Of a stretch of 64,000 nt of DNA, positions 11,324 through 22,678 are shown piece after piece (the first letter of the stretch is position 1; each line of letters begins with the position of its first letter). The DNA comes from Henckelia pumila (lineage: Eukaryota > Streptophyta > Magnoliopsida > Lamiales > Gesneriaceae), in contig NW_027331833.1 in assembly GCF_033568475.1 (NCBI RefSeq), positions 5,022,001-5,086,000 on the forward strand. Direction: 5' to 3'. Both the position numbers and the translations under genes were made by a program. The notes below the pieces were generated by a model. It searched no databases and was not told where the DNA came from. It saw nothing but the letters and a program-made list of their open reading frames with translations.

Positions 11324-11875
11324 TTATGAGTTGAGGGTTGCCTTCCCATCCAATTTTCTTATAAATTGGCAAATAGGGTCTTTTTTAGTCAGATTCCCAA
11401 GACCATTACCTTGACGCTGCGCTTGGAATAGTTTCCATAAACAGAGAAGTTGACCTTGAACATCTCCACTAGAATGCGTCTCAAGAGTCAATGAGATATC
11501 ATCTAATGACTCTTTACTCAGCCCATTCTTAATGAAATCAATTTTATCTTCTCTATTTGTGGAAACATATCCCAAAGATCTGCATTGTCTATTACAAGTC
11601 CATCTGGCACAATTATGACAAACATCTAACCTTTTAGCCCTTCTTTTCTTCGCATAGTTACTTTTACCTAGTCCAGACATATTTCGAACAAGTAAGAATT
11701 TTGAAACTTCACCACCTAATCGAACCTTGGCTTCAATTATAAGACGGATATCCTCCGGGATTCCTTTTTGCATAAGCATTCTCAATCTTTCACATCTGCC
11801 TTCATAAATCATTCTCAGAACTTTTTTAGAAACAGATGGAAAATATTTACCAAGTTTTTTGATAGCTTCATCCAT
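11324..11875 (-). CDS. Athila extra ORF: basic Cys-rich protein, carlavirus NABP-like
   Basis: An intact 183-codon frame begins about 200 bases after the integrase stop, on the element's coding strand. Residues 1-60 are mixed helix-forming sequence. Residues 68-80 read GLGKSNYAKKRRA, a basic motif. It is followed by four cysteines at 86, 89, 94 and 98 (C-x2-C-x4-C-x3-C, within VCHNCARWTCNRQC), a likely zinc site. Then comes a 'DFIKNGLSKESL' stretch and a Gln/Leu-rich tail. From family knowledge, a G-x-G-x-S-x-Y-A-x-x-R-R-A box leading into a four-cysteine cluster and an 'FI..G' segment is the layout of the cysteine-rich nucleic-acid-binding protein of carlaviruses and relatives, which binds RNA/DNA and in some viruses affects silencing or host gene expression. 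Function here is inferred. Athila relatives place an envelope-like gene at this spot, but no signal peptide or membrane segment is seen. Confidence 0.7.
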   Translation of the reverse strand: MDEAIKKLGKYFPSVSKKVLRMIYEGRCERLRMLMQKGIPEDIRLIIEAKVRLGGEVSKFLLVRNMSGLGKSNYAKKRRAKRLDVCHNCARWTCNRQCRSLGYVSTNREDKIDFIKNGLSKESLDDISLTLETHSSGDVQGQLLCLWKLFQAQRQGNGLGNLTKKDPICQFIRKLDGKATLNS

Positions 11876-11935
11876 AATATATATTTATATATATATATAT
11901 ATATTCAATTATTTTGGGAAATTGAAATAAAACCG

Positions 11936-11990
11936 ACTGAAAGTAGTCACGGAGTACCGTTATCCGCCACTTAACCGGGAAGTGAACTCA
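11936..11990 (-). promoter_or_regulatory. Possible splice acceptor upstream of extra ORF
   Basis: On the minus strand, sequence ending 'GACTACTTTCAG' lies about 60 bases before the extra ORF's ATG (11875), followed by an AT repeat leader. A spliced subgenomic RNA is how an ORF after pol could be expressed. The donor was not identified, so this is a weak call. Confidence 0.3.
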
Positions 11991-12073
11991 ATTCTGCAAA
12001 AATAAAATAAAAATATAAGTAACAATTAAGTTGGATCATATAAAGGCATAAACTCTTCATTAAGAACTTCATT

Positions 12074-14520
12074 TTATATAAACGGTTTAAGTCTTTGCCC
12101 ATTAACTTTAAATACATTATTATTTTTAGGATTTTCAACATCAACAGCACCATGAGGATAGACAAATTTAACAATAAATGGTCCAGACCATCGCGATCTA
12201 AGTTTTTCTGGAAACAAATGCAAGCGAGAATTATAAAGTAAAACTTTTTGTCCGATTTCAAAAGATTTTCTCATAATATTTTTATCATGAAATGCTTTTG
12301 TTTTATCTTTATAAATCTTTGCATTTTCATATGCATCATTTCTTAATTCTTCTAGTTCATTTAATTGCAATTTTCTTAATTTAGATGCATCATCTAAATT
12401 AGTATTAAACGCTTTAATTGCCCAATAAGCTTTATGTTCAATTTCAACAGGTAGATGACAATGTTTTTCAAAAACTAATCTATATGGTGACATCCCCAAT
12501 GATGTTTTAAATGCAGTTCTATATGCCCATAATGCATCACTTAATCTTAAAGACCAATCTTTTCGATTTGGATTGACTGTTTTTTCCAAAATTTGTTTTA
12601 TTTCTTTATTTGCAAGTTCAACCTGACCATTCGTTTGAGGGTGATATGGAGTAGAAACTTTATGTGTAATACCATATTTTCTTAACAACGAAGAAAATGA
12701 TTTATTTATAAAATGACTTCCCCCATCACTTATTATAGCTCTAGGTATTCCAAATCGGCTAAAAAGATTTTCTTTCAAAAATTTTATCACAACTTTATGA
12801 TCATTAGTTCTACATGCAATTGCTTCAATCCATTTTGAAACATAATCGACAGCCACTAAAATATAAGTGAATCCAAAAGATAATGGAAATGGACCCATAA
12901 AATCTATTCCCCAACTGTCAAATATTTAAATAATCATGATTGGATTTAAAGGCATCATGTTTCATTTTGAAATTGAACCCATTTTCTGACAATTTTCACA
13001 AGATTTGCAAAATGAATGTGTATCTTTGAATAAAGAAGGCCAATAAAATCCACATTGAAAGATTTTTGCAGCTGTTTTTTTTGACGAAAAATGACCTCCA
13101 CATGCCTCAGAATGACAAAATTTAATGACACTACTTACCTCATTGTCGGGTATGCATCGTCGAAAAATTTGATCAGGACAATACTTAAACAAATAAGGAT
13201 CATCCCAATAAAATTTTTTGACCTCTTTCAAGAATTTATTTTTATCTTGTGAACTCCAATGAGATGGCATTTTATTTGTCACAAGAAAATTTACAATATT
13301 AGCAAACCAAGGCATAATAGTAGCATAAAATAGTTGATCATCCGGAAAATTTTCATTTATTGGTATTTCATTTTGAGATGATTCAGAAATTATTCTTGAT
13401 AAATGATCGGCTACTACATTTTCTTTTCCTTTTTTATCTTTTATTACAAGATCAAATTCTTGTAACAACAAAATCCATCTTATTAATCTCGGCTTAGCAT
13501 CTTGTTTATTTGATAAATATTTTATGGCAGAATGATCAGTGTAAACAATAGTAATAGAACCAATTAAATAGGATCGAAATTTATCTAATGCAAACACTAC
13601 TGAAAGTAATTCTTTTTCAGTTGTTGAATAATTGATTTGAGCACTATTTAAGGTTCTACTTGCATAATAGATCACATAAGGTTTACCTTCTTTTCTTTGT
13701 CCTAACACGGCTCCTACAACATAATCACGTGCATCACACATTAATTCAAATGGTAAAGACCAATCAGGAGGTTGTAAAATAGGTGATGTAGTTAAAAGAT
13801 TAATTATCTTTTTAAAAGCAGTTTCACATTCTTGAGTCCATTCAAATTGTGCATCTTTTGTTAAAAGATTTGAAATTGGTTTTGATATTATGCTAAAAAA
13901 TTTTATAAATCTTCTATAAAATCCCACATGACCCAAAAATGATCGAATTTCTTTGATCGTGTTTGGTGATGGTAAATTAGCAATAACATCAACCTTAGCT
14001 TTATCAACTTCAATTCCTTTTTTAGATATGACATTCCCTAACACAATTCCGGATTTAACCATGTAGTGACATTTTTCCCAATTTAAAACAAGATTTTTTT
14101 CTTCACATCTTTTTAAAACTTCTTCCAAATTTTTAAGACAGTTTTCAAATGAGTTTCCAAAAACAGTTATATCATCCATAAAAACTTCCACAAATTCTTC
14201 AATCATGTCACTAAAAATACTTAGCATGCATCTTTGAAAAGTAGCCGGGGCATTACATAAACCAAATGGCATTCTTTTAAAAGCAAAAGTTCTGAACGGA
14301 CAAGTGAAAGTAGTTTTTTCTTGATCTTCTAATGATATTGGTATTTGATAATACCCTGAATACCCATCAAGAAAACAATAATAAGGATTACCTGCCACTT
14401 TCTCTAAAATTTGATCTAAAAATGGTAACGGAAAGTGATCTTTTCTAGTTGCATCATTTAATTTTCTATAATCAATGCACATATGCCAACTAGATGGAAT
14501 CCTAGCTTGTAATAATTCTC
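12074..14520 (-). pseudogene. Athila pol: RT, RNase H and integrase, with breaks
   Basis: 12962-14482 encodes RT ([20 protein letters not shown]; catalytic FMDD near residue 100), RNase H ([27 protein letters not shown]) and the integrase H-H-C-C zinc region ([10 protein letters not shown] ... CKSCENC). 12074-12898 continues with the integrase core: the second catalytic Asp in IISDGGSHF and the Glu in [10 protein letters not shown]; the first Asp (GIDFMG) lies just upstream of the ATG at 12898. The two frames are in phase and separated only by TGA (12962-12964) and TAA (12926-12928). The junction with the gag-protease frame is a one-base gain in a T run at 14529-14535. Three small breaks therefore inactivate an otherwise complete polymerase; copies elsewhere may be intact. 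Confidence 0.92.
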
Positions 14521-14525
14521 CCTTT

Positions 14526-17204
14526 TCATTTTTTTATAACAGTGATGCCTGATTTTTTTGGTACTACTTGTGTTGGACTTACCCATTTACTATCCGAGAT
14601 TGGATAAATAATTCCGGCATCTAATAGTTTTAAAACTTCATTTTTAACAACTTCTTTCATGTGTGGATTTAATCTTCTTTGTGGTTGTTGATATGTTTTA
14701 GCATTTTCTTCCAAGTGAATTCTATGTGTGCAGATTAAAGGATTTATACCTTTTATATCTTGCAAAGTCCATCCAATTGCATTTTTGTGTTTTTTAAGTA
14801 GTGTTATTAAATCTTCTTCTTGTTTTGGTAAGAGGGTAGAAGATATTACAATAGGATATGTTTGATTTTCATCAAGGAAAGCATATTTTAGTTCTATTGG
14901 TAAGGGTTTTAATTCAAGTTTTGGATGATCATTTTCTTTTACTTCTTCAAGTTCATTAATTTCTTCAAATAACTTTGATTTAAAAACATTTTTTGAATCA
15001 AAACTTTCCACTAAACAAACTTCAGATTGTTGATTTAAGTTTTCTTGGTGTATATTTTTTTCCACGATTGTTTCTATTGCATTATCATCTTCATCTTCAT
15101 TAATACTTGGTTGTTTACATAAATTGAACACATTAAGTTCTAAAGTCATATTTCCAAAAGACAATTTCATTATTACATTTTGACAATTAATTAAAGCATT
15201 TGAAGTTTCTAGAAATGGACGTCCCAATATTACTGGAATTTCATTATGTACTTCTATTGGTTGTGTATCCAAGACAATAAAATCCACGGGATATATGAAT
15301 TTATCGACTTGAACTAATACATCTTCTACAATACCTCTAGGTATTTTGATTGACCTATCGGCTAGTAAAAGAGTAACAGATGTAGGTTTTAAATCTCCCA
15401 ACTTAAGTTTTTCATAAACTGAATAAGGAATTAAATTCAAACTTGCTCCCAAATCTAACAAAGCTTTTTTAATTTTATTTTTTCCAATAATACATGAAAT
15501 TGTTGGACAACCAGGATCTTTATATTTCAAGGTAGAATTATTTTGAATAATAGAACTTACTTGCTCCGTTAAGAATACTTTTTTCTTTACATGCAATTGT
15601 CTTTTCATAGTACATAAATCTTTTAAAAACTTTGCATAAGAAGACACTTGTTTAATAGCATCTAATAATGGAATATTTATTTTTACTTGTTTAAAAACTT
15701 CATAAATATCTGAATCATTTTTTTGTTTTTTATTATTTACTAATGCATGAGGAAAAGGAACATGTTTATTTATTTTATCATCAATTTTCTTATTTTTAGG
15801 ACTCAAAACATCATCTTTCTCAAAAGTATCAGGATTTGAATCCTTACTCTTTGAGTTTAATTGATCTTTGTTTTCATCACTATATGAATCATTAACTATT
15901 TTACCACTTCTAAGAGTAATAACAGATTTTACTTGATCAAATTTATCTTGATTTTTAGGATTAGGTTGTGGTTGAGATGGAAATTTTCTTTTTTCATAAA
16001 TAGTAAGTGAAGATGCAAATTTTGCAAGAGTTTCTTTCAAATCATTCATAGATTGAATGTTTTGAATATTGATAGACTCTTTCTTTTGAATGTATGAATG
16101 AATTTCATCTTCAAAATGTTTTCTTGGAGGTGGGATATAAGGAGCATAACCTTGATGATTTTGGTTATTTTGAAAAGGTTGTTGTGAAGGTTGTGCATTA
16201 TTATCGTTCTTCCAACTAAAATTGGGATGATTTCTCCAATCAGGATTATATGTTTGTGAAAAAGGATCTAATGTTGGTTTTTTAAAATTGTTAACATAAT
16301 TGGCTTGTTCATGGAGACATTCTTTAAATGAAGGCAAAGTAGGACAATTTTTTGTAAGGTGATCATGTGTGTCACATATATGACAAACAATTTCTTGAAC
16401 ACTTTTTAATTGATCACTCTTTTTCATTTCTAATGACTCGATTTTTCTTGCTAAAGATGCAAGTTTAGCTTGAACATCTACATCATCTTTAAGATGATAA
16501 ATACCACCCCCATTTGTTGAATTATTGGTTTTACTTGGTGGTTCAATTGAGCCTATATTATCCCAATTTTGAGCATTTTCTGCTAATGACTCCAAATATT
16601 CTATAGCTTCATTTGGGTTTTTATCTTCAAAAGTTCCATTACACATGAATTCTATCATTTGCTTATCTTTAGGTATTAAACCTTCATAAAAGTGAGAAAC
16701 TATCCTCCATATTTCAAAACCATGATGTGGGCATGTATTAAGTAACTCTTTATATCTATCCCAACATTGATAAAATGTTTCCCCTTGTTTTTGAGAAAAA
16801 GTTGTAATTTGTCTTTTAAAAGAGTTTGTTCTATGGGAAGGAAAAAACTTTTTTAGAAATTGTTGTTGCATTTCTTCCCATGATCTTATTGAACTTGATC
16901 TCAAATTTTGCAACCATGTTTTAGCTTTATCTTTTAAGGAAAAAGGGAAAAGCTTTAATCGAACAGTATCCATGCTACAATTTTGATCATTATAAGTGTT
17001 GCAAACCTCCTCAAATTCTCTTAAATGCAAATATGGATTTTCAGAATCTAAGCCATGAAAATTTGGTAAAAGTTGAATGACTTGTGGCTTAAAATTGAAA
17101 TTAGATGCATCAGGAGGAAAAACTAAACAAGATGGTGTACTAGTTCTTATTGGATTCATATGGTGCCTAAGTGTTCTTGGTTGTTCATGTTCTTGATGAT
17201 GATG

Positions 17205-17293
<89 letters not shown>

Positions 17294-17321
17294 CATCTTG
17301 ATTATTAGAATTATCGTCCAT
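14526..17321 (-). CDS. Athila gag and aspartic protease
   Basis: A 931-codon open frame. Residues 2 to about 46 are an Asn/His run encoded by an AAT repeat. The gag core follows ([20 protein letters not shown] ... [20 protein letters not shown]), packaging element RNA. A CCHC zinc knuckle ([14 protein letters not shown]) is near residue 317. A Gln/Asn-rich and charged linker leads to the protease active site [12 protein letters not shown] near residue 625; DLGAS is the Athila form of the D-T/S-G motif. The last part enters the RT connection ([15 protein letters not shown]), after which a homopolymer frameshift ends the frame early. Gag and protease themselves are uninterrupted. Confidence 0.92.
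17203..17292. repeat. (ATT)n trinucleotide repeat inside gag
   Basis: About thirty uninterrupted units on the plus strand, coding for asparagine near the gag N terminus. A codon-preserving microsatellite of this length is probably variable between copies. Confidence 0.95.
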
Positions 17322-17449
17322 GTTTAAAATATTTTCAGTTACTCAAACAAGTCTACCACTTTGTTTACGACTCCAAACAATCATACAATTAAAAACAACA
17401 TACTATTTACATAATAACATAAATAACAAAATTAAACTTAATTTATACC

Positions 17450-17467
17450 TCCTCGGCAACGGCGCCA
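17450..17467 (-). promoter_or_regulatory. Athila primer-binding site (tRNA-Asp type)
   Basis: Minus-strand TGGCGCCGTTGCCGAGGA starts six bases inside the 5' LTR. This is the primer-binding site usual for Athila elements, complementary to the 3' end of tRNA-Asp. Confidence 0.9.
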
Positions 17468-17473
17468 AAAACT

Positions 17474-19147
17474 TGCTACAACTTAAATTGTAATTCACCC
17501 AAGTGTAGGTTGTCTGCAAGTAATATACTCGTGAGTAAGAGATCGATCCACGGAGAGGATGTTGTAAGTTTAATTTTAGCAATGATATATTATAGATGAA
17601 AATATTATTATAAAACTTTAAATACACAAATTATAAAATTTTCAAGGTTTCAAAGGTTCATTGTTGGTTTATTTAAGATTGCTTAATAAAAATAAATAAA
17701 AGAAACTAAAATAAGAATAAACATAAAAGAACAATGAAATATTTAAACAAGTATATCATATAATATAGTTCCGACTATATTAATATCAGCCGATATTTAA
17801 TACATGGTACCCATAATATATATATAAATGCATAAATATAAATTGACATAAAAGTAAATGTTAGATCAAATCACAATATTTCATTTAGAACAACCGGCAG
17901 AACCACGCTATCGTCTAAATAAAATATATGACTTTATGTTAGATGCGATAAAGTAAATGTTAGTTGCGGAAAAATAAATGTTATATGCGAGAAAGTAAAT
18001 GTTAGTTGCGAAAAAGTAAATGTTAGTTGCGATAAAGTAAAAGTTAGATGCGAGAAAGTAAATGTTAGTTCAAATCACAATATATTATTTAGAACAACCG
18101 ACAGTGTCACGCTATCGTCTAAATAATATATATGACTTTATTATAAATAGATACTTATATTTATAGTATATAATTATTGTAGTATTTATTGTATCATATT
18201 TGACAACAAATCAAGGTAACCACATTCAAGGTACCAAGCATTTGATGTAAATAGATAACAACAAATCTTCCAAAATTATACCTACAAATAAGGATCAATT
18301 AGAAAAACAAAATAGAAATAGAAAAAGAGAAGAATATACAAAATATAAACAATCTTACTTGACCAACAATGAAACCTTTTCACCTTGACATAAAAAGATT
18401 TAGCTTGCCATGAACATGAAACTTAAGAGTAAGGATAAAATAAATTTCATACTTGAACTTGAGAAATATGCACACTCAAACTTTTATTCTCACACACACA
18501 ATATTTATTTTACAAATGAGGACTTCTCTACACTCTTGCACACTACAAAGCTTATACAACACATCTATTTATAGGCCAAATGAGAGCAAGGGTCCAAGAC
18601 TCATTAAATATGAAATAGTAAAGTTGGTGGGTGCTTGTCTCCTTGAATGTCAATACATTGACCCAACTTTAATTGGCATGTTTGATGCCTTAGACTTCCG
18701 ATTTTGCTTCTGCACAAAACATATAACACGTAGTCCTTTGTCTGTAGATGTGTTTTGACAACTCATTCACCCCTTTTGGATAAAATATGAAATACTTATG
18801 ATATTTTTACTCCAAGATGGTCATAGTAAAAGTAAATCTGTCTCCATTTTGATATTTGATTATTTTGATCATCTTAATGAAGTTTTTGGAATTTTTTGTC
18901 TTCTACAAAGTTGAAGATGCCTCTTTTGTGATTCTACAGGTTTTGAGATTACTCCATTATGACCTCTGTAGCTTGAGTAATTTTATTTTTACCAAACCTG
19001 CGCAAACCGTAAAATACAATATTTTAGTAAAACATTTAAATATAAACACATAACACTAAAATAATACAACTTCATAATTTTAATTAAACTTAAATTTTAA
19101 AACACACTTTTTAACATATAAATAATTACAAATTTTAAGTTTCATCA
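17474..19147 (-). repeat. Athila 5' LTR (promoter LTR)
   Basis: 1674 bp, TG...CA on both strands, almost identical to 8191-9843 but with one more 21-bp repeat unit near 17995-18070. Read on the minus strand it precedes the primer-binding site and is the transcribing copy. A consensus TATA box CTATAAATAG is at 18565-18574. Confidence 0.95.
18565..18574 (-). promoter_or_regulatory. TATA box of the Athila 5' LTR
   Basis: CTATAAATAG on the minus strand, identical in both LTRs. Transcription would start roughly 30 bases downstream, towards lower coordinates. Confidence 0.7.
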
Positions 19148-19206
19148 TATAGCTGACCTATTACATGTATGGTCGATCTAGAAGTTTGGCTGACCTAGGT
19201 ATATGG

Positions 19207-19686
19207 TGTTAGAAATTTAACATACTGAATAAATAAATTTGATCTACATACGCATTCATGACCATAATACGTAAAGATCGATTTGCAGAAAAATAAGGTC
19301 AAAAACGATCTAACCTCTAGCTATTGTTATTGAATTAAAACCGCAACCAGCGAGATCTCACGAACACAAGAAAGCAGAGATCTTTTAAATCTTAATGCAA
19401 TTTATGAGATGATGTATTTTTTGAATAACTGCATAGATTTAGGGACTTTGTATGCCACTATTTATAGATGTTCTCTAACCATCATAGAAAGTCATGAAGA
19501 TTTGGTAAATCTTGATGATATTTATTCGGGATATGCTAATTAAAATCTTAAAATATTTAACATCCTTATCCAGATAATATTCTTGATTTGCTTTCTTTTA
19601 AATATAAGACGTCTAACATATTTATCTTGATGAAATATGTTGATCATATTTAAATTATTTTATGGACTTAATACAATAATCTAACA
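19207..19686 (-). mobile_element. Solo LTR, copia-like
   Basis: A 480-bp unit with TGTTAGA at the left and its exact inverse TCTAACA at the right. It is flanked by TATGG (19202-19206) and TATAG (19687-19691), a 5-bp target duplication with one later change. A TATAAATA box on the minus strand around 19460-19468 gives the direction. It has no internal region or second LTR, so it is what remains after LTR-LTR recombination. The copia label is based on length and end sequence. Confidence 0.75.
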
Positions 19687-19735
19687 TATAGACGACCTAG
19701 GTGTATAGCTGACATGGGAGAATGATCGACCTGAT

Positions 19736-20195
19736 TAGGGGTGAAAACGAATCGAATTGAGCTGAATAATGGTAAAATTTTAAGGCTCGAATTCGGCTCG
19801 ATAAGAGTATACTCGAGTTCGAGCTTGATTCGAAGCTCGATAATTTCAAATATATTTTTGGCTCAAGCTCGGCTCGAAATGAAGTTCGAGTTCGAGTTCG
19901 ACTCGAAATATTCGAACTTATTCGTGAACTATTGCTCAGATATTATGGTTCAAAAAGCTCAAAATGTTCGAAATATATACATTTATTATATAATGACATT
20001 ATGTTAATTAAATATTAAGGCTTGCGAACTATTCGCGAACTATCGAACAAAATAATTTTGGCTCGAGCTCGTCTCGAAAAAAAAGTTCGAACATGTTCGA
20101 ATTTGGCTTGAGTTCGATAAGTTCGAATACAAATCAAATATTTATCGAGCGGGCTCATAAAACTCACGAACCGGCTCGGTTCGTTTGCTCCCCTA
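19736..20195. mobile_element. hAT-type MITE rich in 'ttcgag' motifs, 8-bp TSD
   Basis: Ends TAGGGGTGAAAACGAA and TTCGTTTGCTCCCCTA form imperfect inverted repeats. The 8-bp duplication GACCTGAT flanks it (19728-19735, 20196-20203). The interior is packed with 'ttcgag', 'gctcgag' and 'ttcgaa' motifs. No protein is encoded. A truncated relative in opposite orientation is at 40307-40640. Confidence 0.92.
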
Positions 20196-20203
20196 GACCT
20201 GAT

Positions 20204-20880
20204 CTACTCAAGCTAACACGAGGGATTCGGTTTGTGCGGCCATCGAGGATTTGTCTTGAGGATGAACCGAGCCAATCCTAGGGGTATAAGAACCGATGGA
20301 TACATGAATAGGTATCTTGATGCATGTAGATGCAAATGGTCTAGTAAGAGCAAGAATTTTCAGATATATTTTAAGCATTTCATTTATAAATAGGTAAGTT
20401 GTTTTCAAATAGTGTTCGATATTAATCCAAAATCGACAAAAAAAAAAAATATATGTCTAAGCTACTTTGTTTTTTTTTGTCCATGTCACTTCTTTTTTCG
20501 TCCAAGTACCACGTAAAGTGAAGGAGATGATTTCATTCCACGGTTCTTCAATTTGTCGTTCATGGTGCAGTTTAATTTCTACTTTGAGAAAACACATGCT
20601 ATTCTTTTCCCTTTGTTTCGATTTTCGAATTCAAAATACATCGCACATGTATGTCGAGAAGTTAGTTTTCTTGAATTTGATGAATATATTTTTCATTAAT
20701 ATTTTATTACTTAGACATTGAATATACTAATCCATGATTATAATAAGTTCGATTAGATAGAGACAAATATTAGTCCTTTATTTGGCAAAATCTAGGCCTG
20801 CTTATAATGTGCCTCTGTCGGAAACTTGAGAGACAATCTAGCGATCCTCTAATTAACCCTACTTAAAAAAATACTCTAAT

Positions 20881-20913
<33 letters not shown>

Positions 20914-21957
20914 ACACTCTAATTATCACTATAAATAGTACGTTTAATGTGAAATGAACTTACGGACCCATATCTATGAGATAGAGCGATTTAATTCATA
21001 TATTGAGAAGTAATATATTTGATATAAGAAGTTATATTTTTTCATGAACTGAATCAGATCAAATATTCGGAAAATTCACACATAAAACCGTTTAATAAAA
21101 AATTTTAATCATTAATAAATAGTTGCAGCAATCATGAGTATCAATAGTACACCTTGGAAGAAGGAGAAGTAGGGTGGGTCCAATGGGTTGCTTGAAGTAC
21201 TAAACTCGATGCTCCGATCAATTGAATCCTACCAAATTCTTCAAATTTTGGAGATAATTCATCCCACCTAATATCATAACAATGCAAATTTTAATTAATA
21301 TATATATATATATATATTATGTAAATGGTTTAGTATATTTTGAACTGTATTAAATTGTGCATCGTCCAAGGAACTCATGAATGCACTCTTCAGCATAATC
21401 CGATGTCACATTTGGTTCGAACGACTTGAATTTGAAGAAATTTTTCAAAGAAGGTTTGAAAAGTAATATATTATAATGATTGAAAAAATAGCTAATTCAA
21501 ATTTAAAATCTATTGTCGAATAGATAATTTATTCAAAATAAATCAATAGAGTTGAAATCGTTATCTTCGAAAACCCAGATGTATACAACTAGAATGAAAA
21601 TATTAGTTCAGTTAAGTTGGATAGCTGCCCGGTTGGTTTGATCTCAATTCAAGATTTATAAAAGGCTAATTTCTTTACCCCCAATTATTTTTTTTGGTTA
21701 TATATATATATATTTATTTATTCTATTTGTACACCCACTTACCCAGCATGTCTCCTCTCGGTTGAAGTGGATAGAGGGACATGGAGAGCCCATTAAAATA
21801 GCTAGGCTTTTTGAGGAGTACTGAGGACAAATACAATTTTTTTTTTTACTTGAGATAATTAGGTTTTAAACTCAATATTTTTTAAATTTGATATTAATTT
21901 TGATGTCAAATTAATATGTTATAAATCATCGATTTGTATAGTTGTTTAAGTTTTACG
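20204..21957. other. Intergenic, no gene recognised
   Basis: AT-rich DNA with short (TA)n runs near 20882-20906, 21300 and 21702. The first ~100 bases may still be outer LTR of the Tat relic. The short open frames here have no similarity I recognise. Confidence 0.5.
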
Positions 21958-22307
21958 ATATGCACCTATATGTATAGTTTTGATTGCACCCGTGTCCAAA
22001 ACAACTCCGATTGCCTTGAAATTTTTATTGTAGGGTCGTCTTGAAAATGCAAATTCAACGATATATCATATGATACAAAAATGTGAAGATGGCCGAAAAT
22101 TGCACATTTCACCTAATTTCCGGTCATCTTCACATTTTCGACCACCGAGATTGAAATTTATATCATATGATATATCACTAGATTCGCATTTTCGAGACGA
22201 TCCTACCATGAAAATTTCAAGACAATCAGAGTTTTTTTGGGCAGGGTGCACCTGGAACCCCACGTACCCTAGGGTGCGTGAGATCAAAACTGCCTATATG
22301 TAATATG
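21958..22307. mobile_element. Palindromic (fold-back) MITE, ~170-bp arms
   Basis: The left half ('atatgcacctatatgtatag', 'gttttgattgcaccc', 'gtcgtcttgaaaatgcaaat', 'gatatatcatatgata') reappears inverted in the right half, meeting near 22131 where 'gtgaagatggccgaaaat' faces its inverse. Nearly the whole element folds on itself. No target duplication was fixed because both flanks are AT-rich. Confidence 0.8.
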
Positions 22308-22319
22308 TATATCCAATAA

Positions 22320-22320
22320 G

Positions 22321-22371
<51 letters not shown>
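22320..22371. repeat. (TA)n microsatellite
   Basis: About 25 uninterrupted TA units. Similar (TA)n tracts occur at 22638-22671, 34026-34069 and 48837-48870. Confidence 0.95.
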
Positions 22372-22375
<4 letters not shown>

Positions 22376-22635
22376 CTAAATTCATTAGAGAAACTACTTT
22401 TGATCACTTTAATAGATTTTCAAATTTATCCTTATCATTCTTTCAACATATTCAATAATTAAGAGGCAAAAAATAATTTATCATTCAAAAACTTCTCACA
22501 TCCTCTCCCCACTATCCCATTATTCTAATTTATAATTACCACCATCCTTATACTCATTATCCTAATTTATAAATTTATAAATAAATTTAAAATTATAAAA
22601 TATATTTTGTGCACGTGCTTTGATGTACTAGTGTG

Positions 22636-22674
<39 letters not shown>

Positions 22675-22678
22675 TTGT

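Larger units (their letters stand above)
8191..19147 (-). mobile_element. Athila-lineage Ty3/gypsy retrotransposon, near complete
   Basis: Two 1.65-kb LTRs (8191-9843 and 17474-19147), the target duplication TATAG at 8186-8190 and 19148-19152, a tRNA-Asp-type primer-binding site, a polypurine tract and gag-pro-RT-RNaseH-integrase on the minus strand define a full-length 10.96-kb element. The primer-binding site and the DLGAS protease motif place it in the Athila lineage. By hand count the LTRs differ at about 21 positions plus one 21-bp repeat unit, about 1.3%, so it is young. Coding breaks are few: one homopolymer frameshift and two nonsense codons in pol. An extra ORF lies at 11324-11875, where some Athila relatives carry an envelope-like gene. 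Confidence 0.95.

Noticed and set aside
11324..11875. Envelope-like gene of an endogenous retrovirus type
   Set aside because: Position fits, but there is no signal peptide, transmembrane segment or glycoprotein feature; a basic Cys-rich protein fits better.
20467..20721. 84-codon plus-strand frame
   Set aside because: No recognisable domain, splice sites or conserved composition; AT-rich chance frame.
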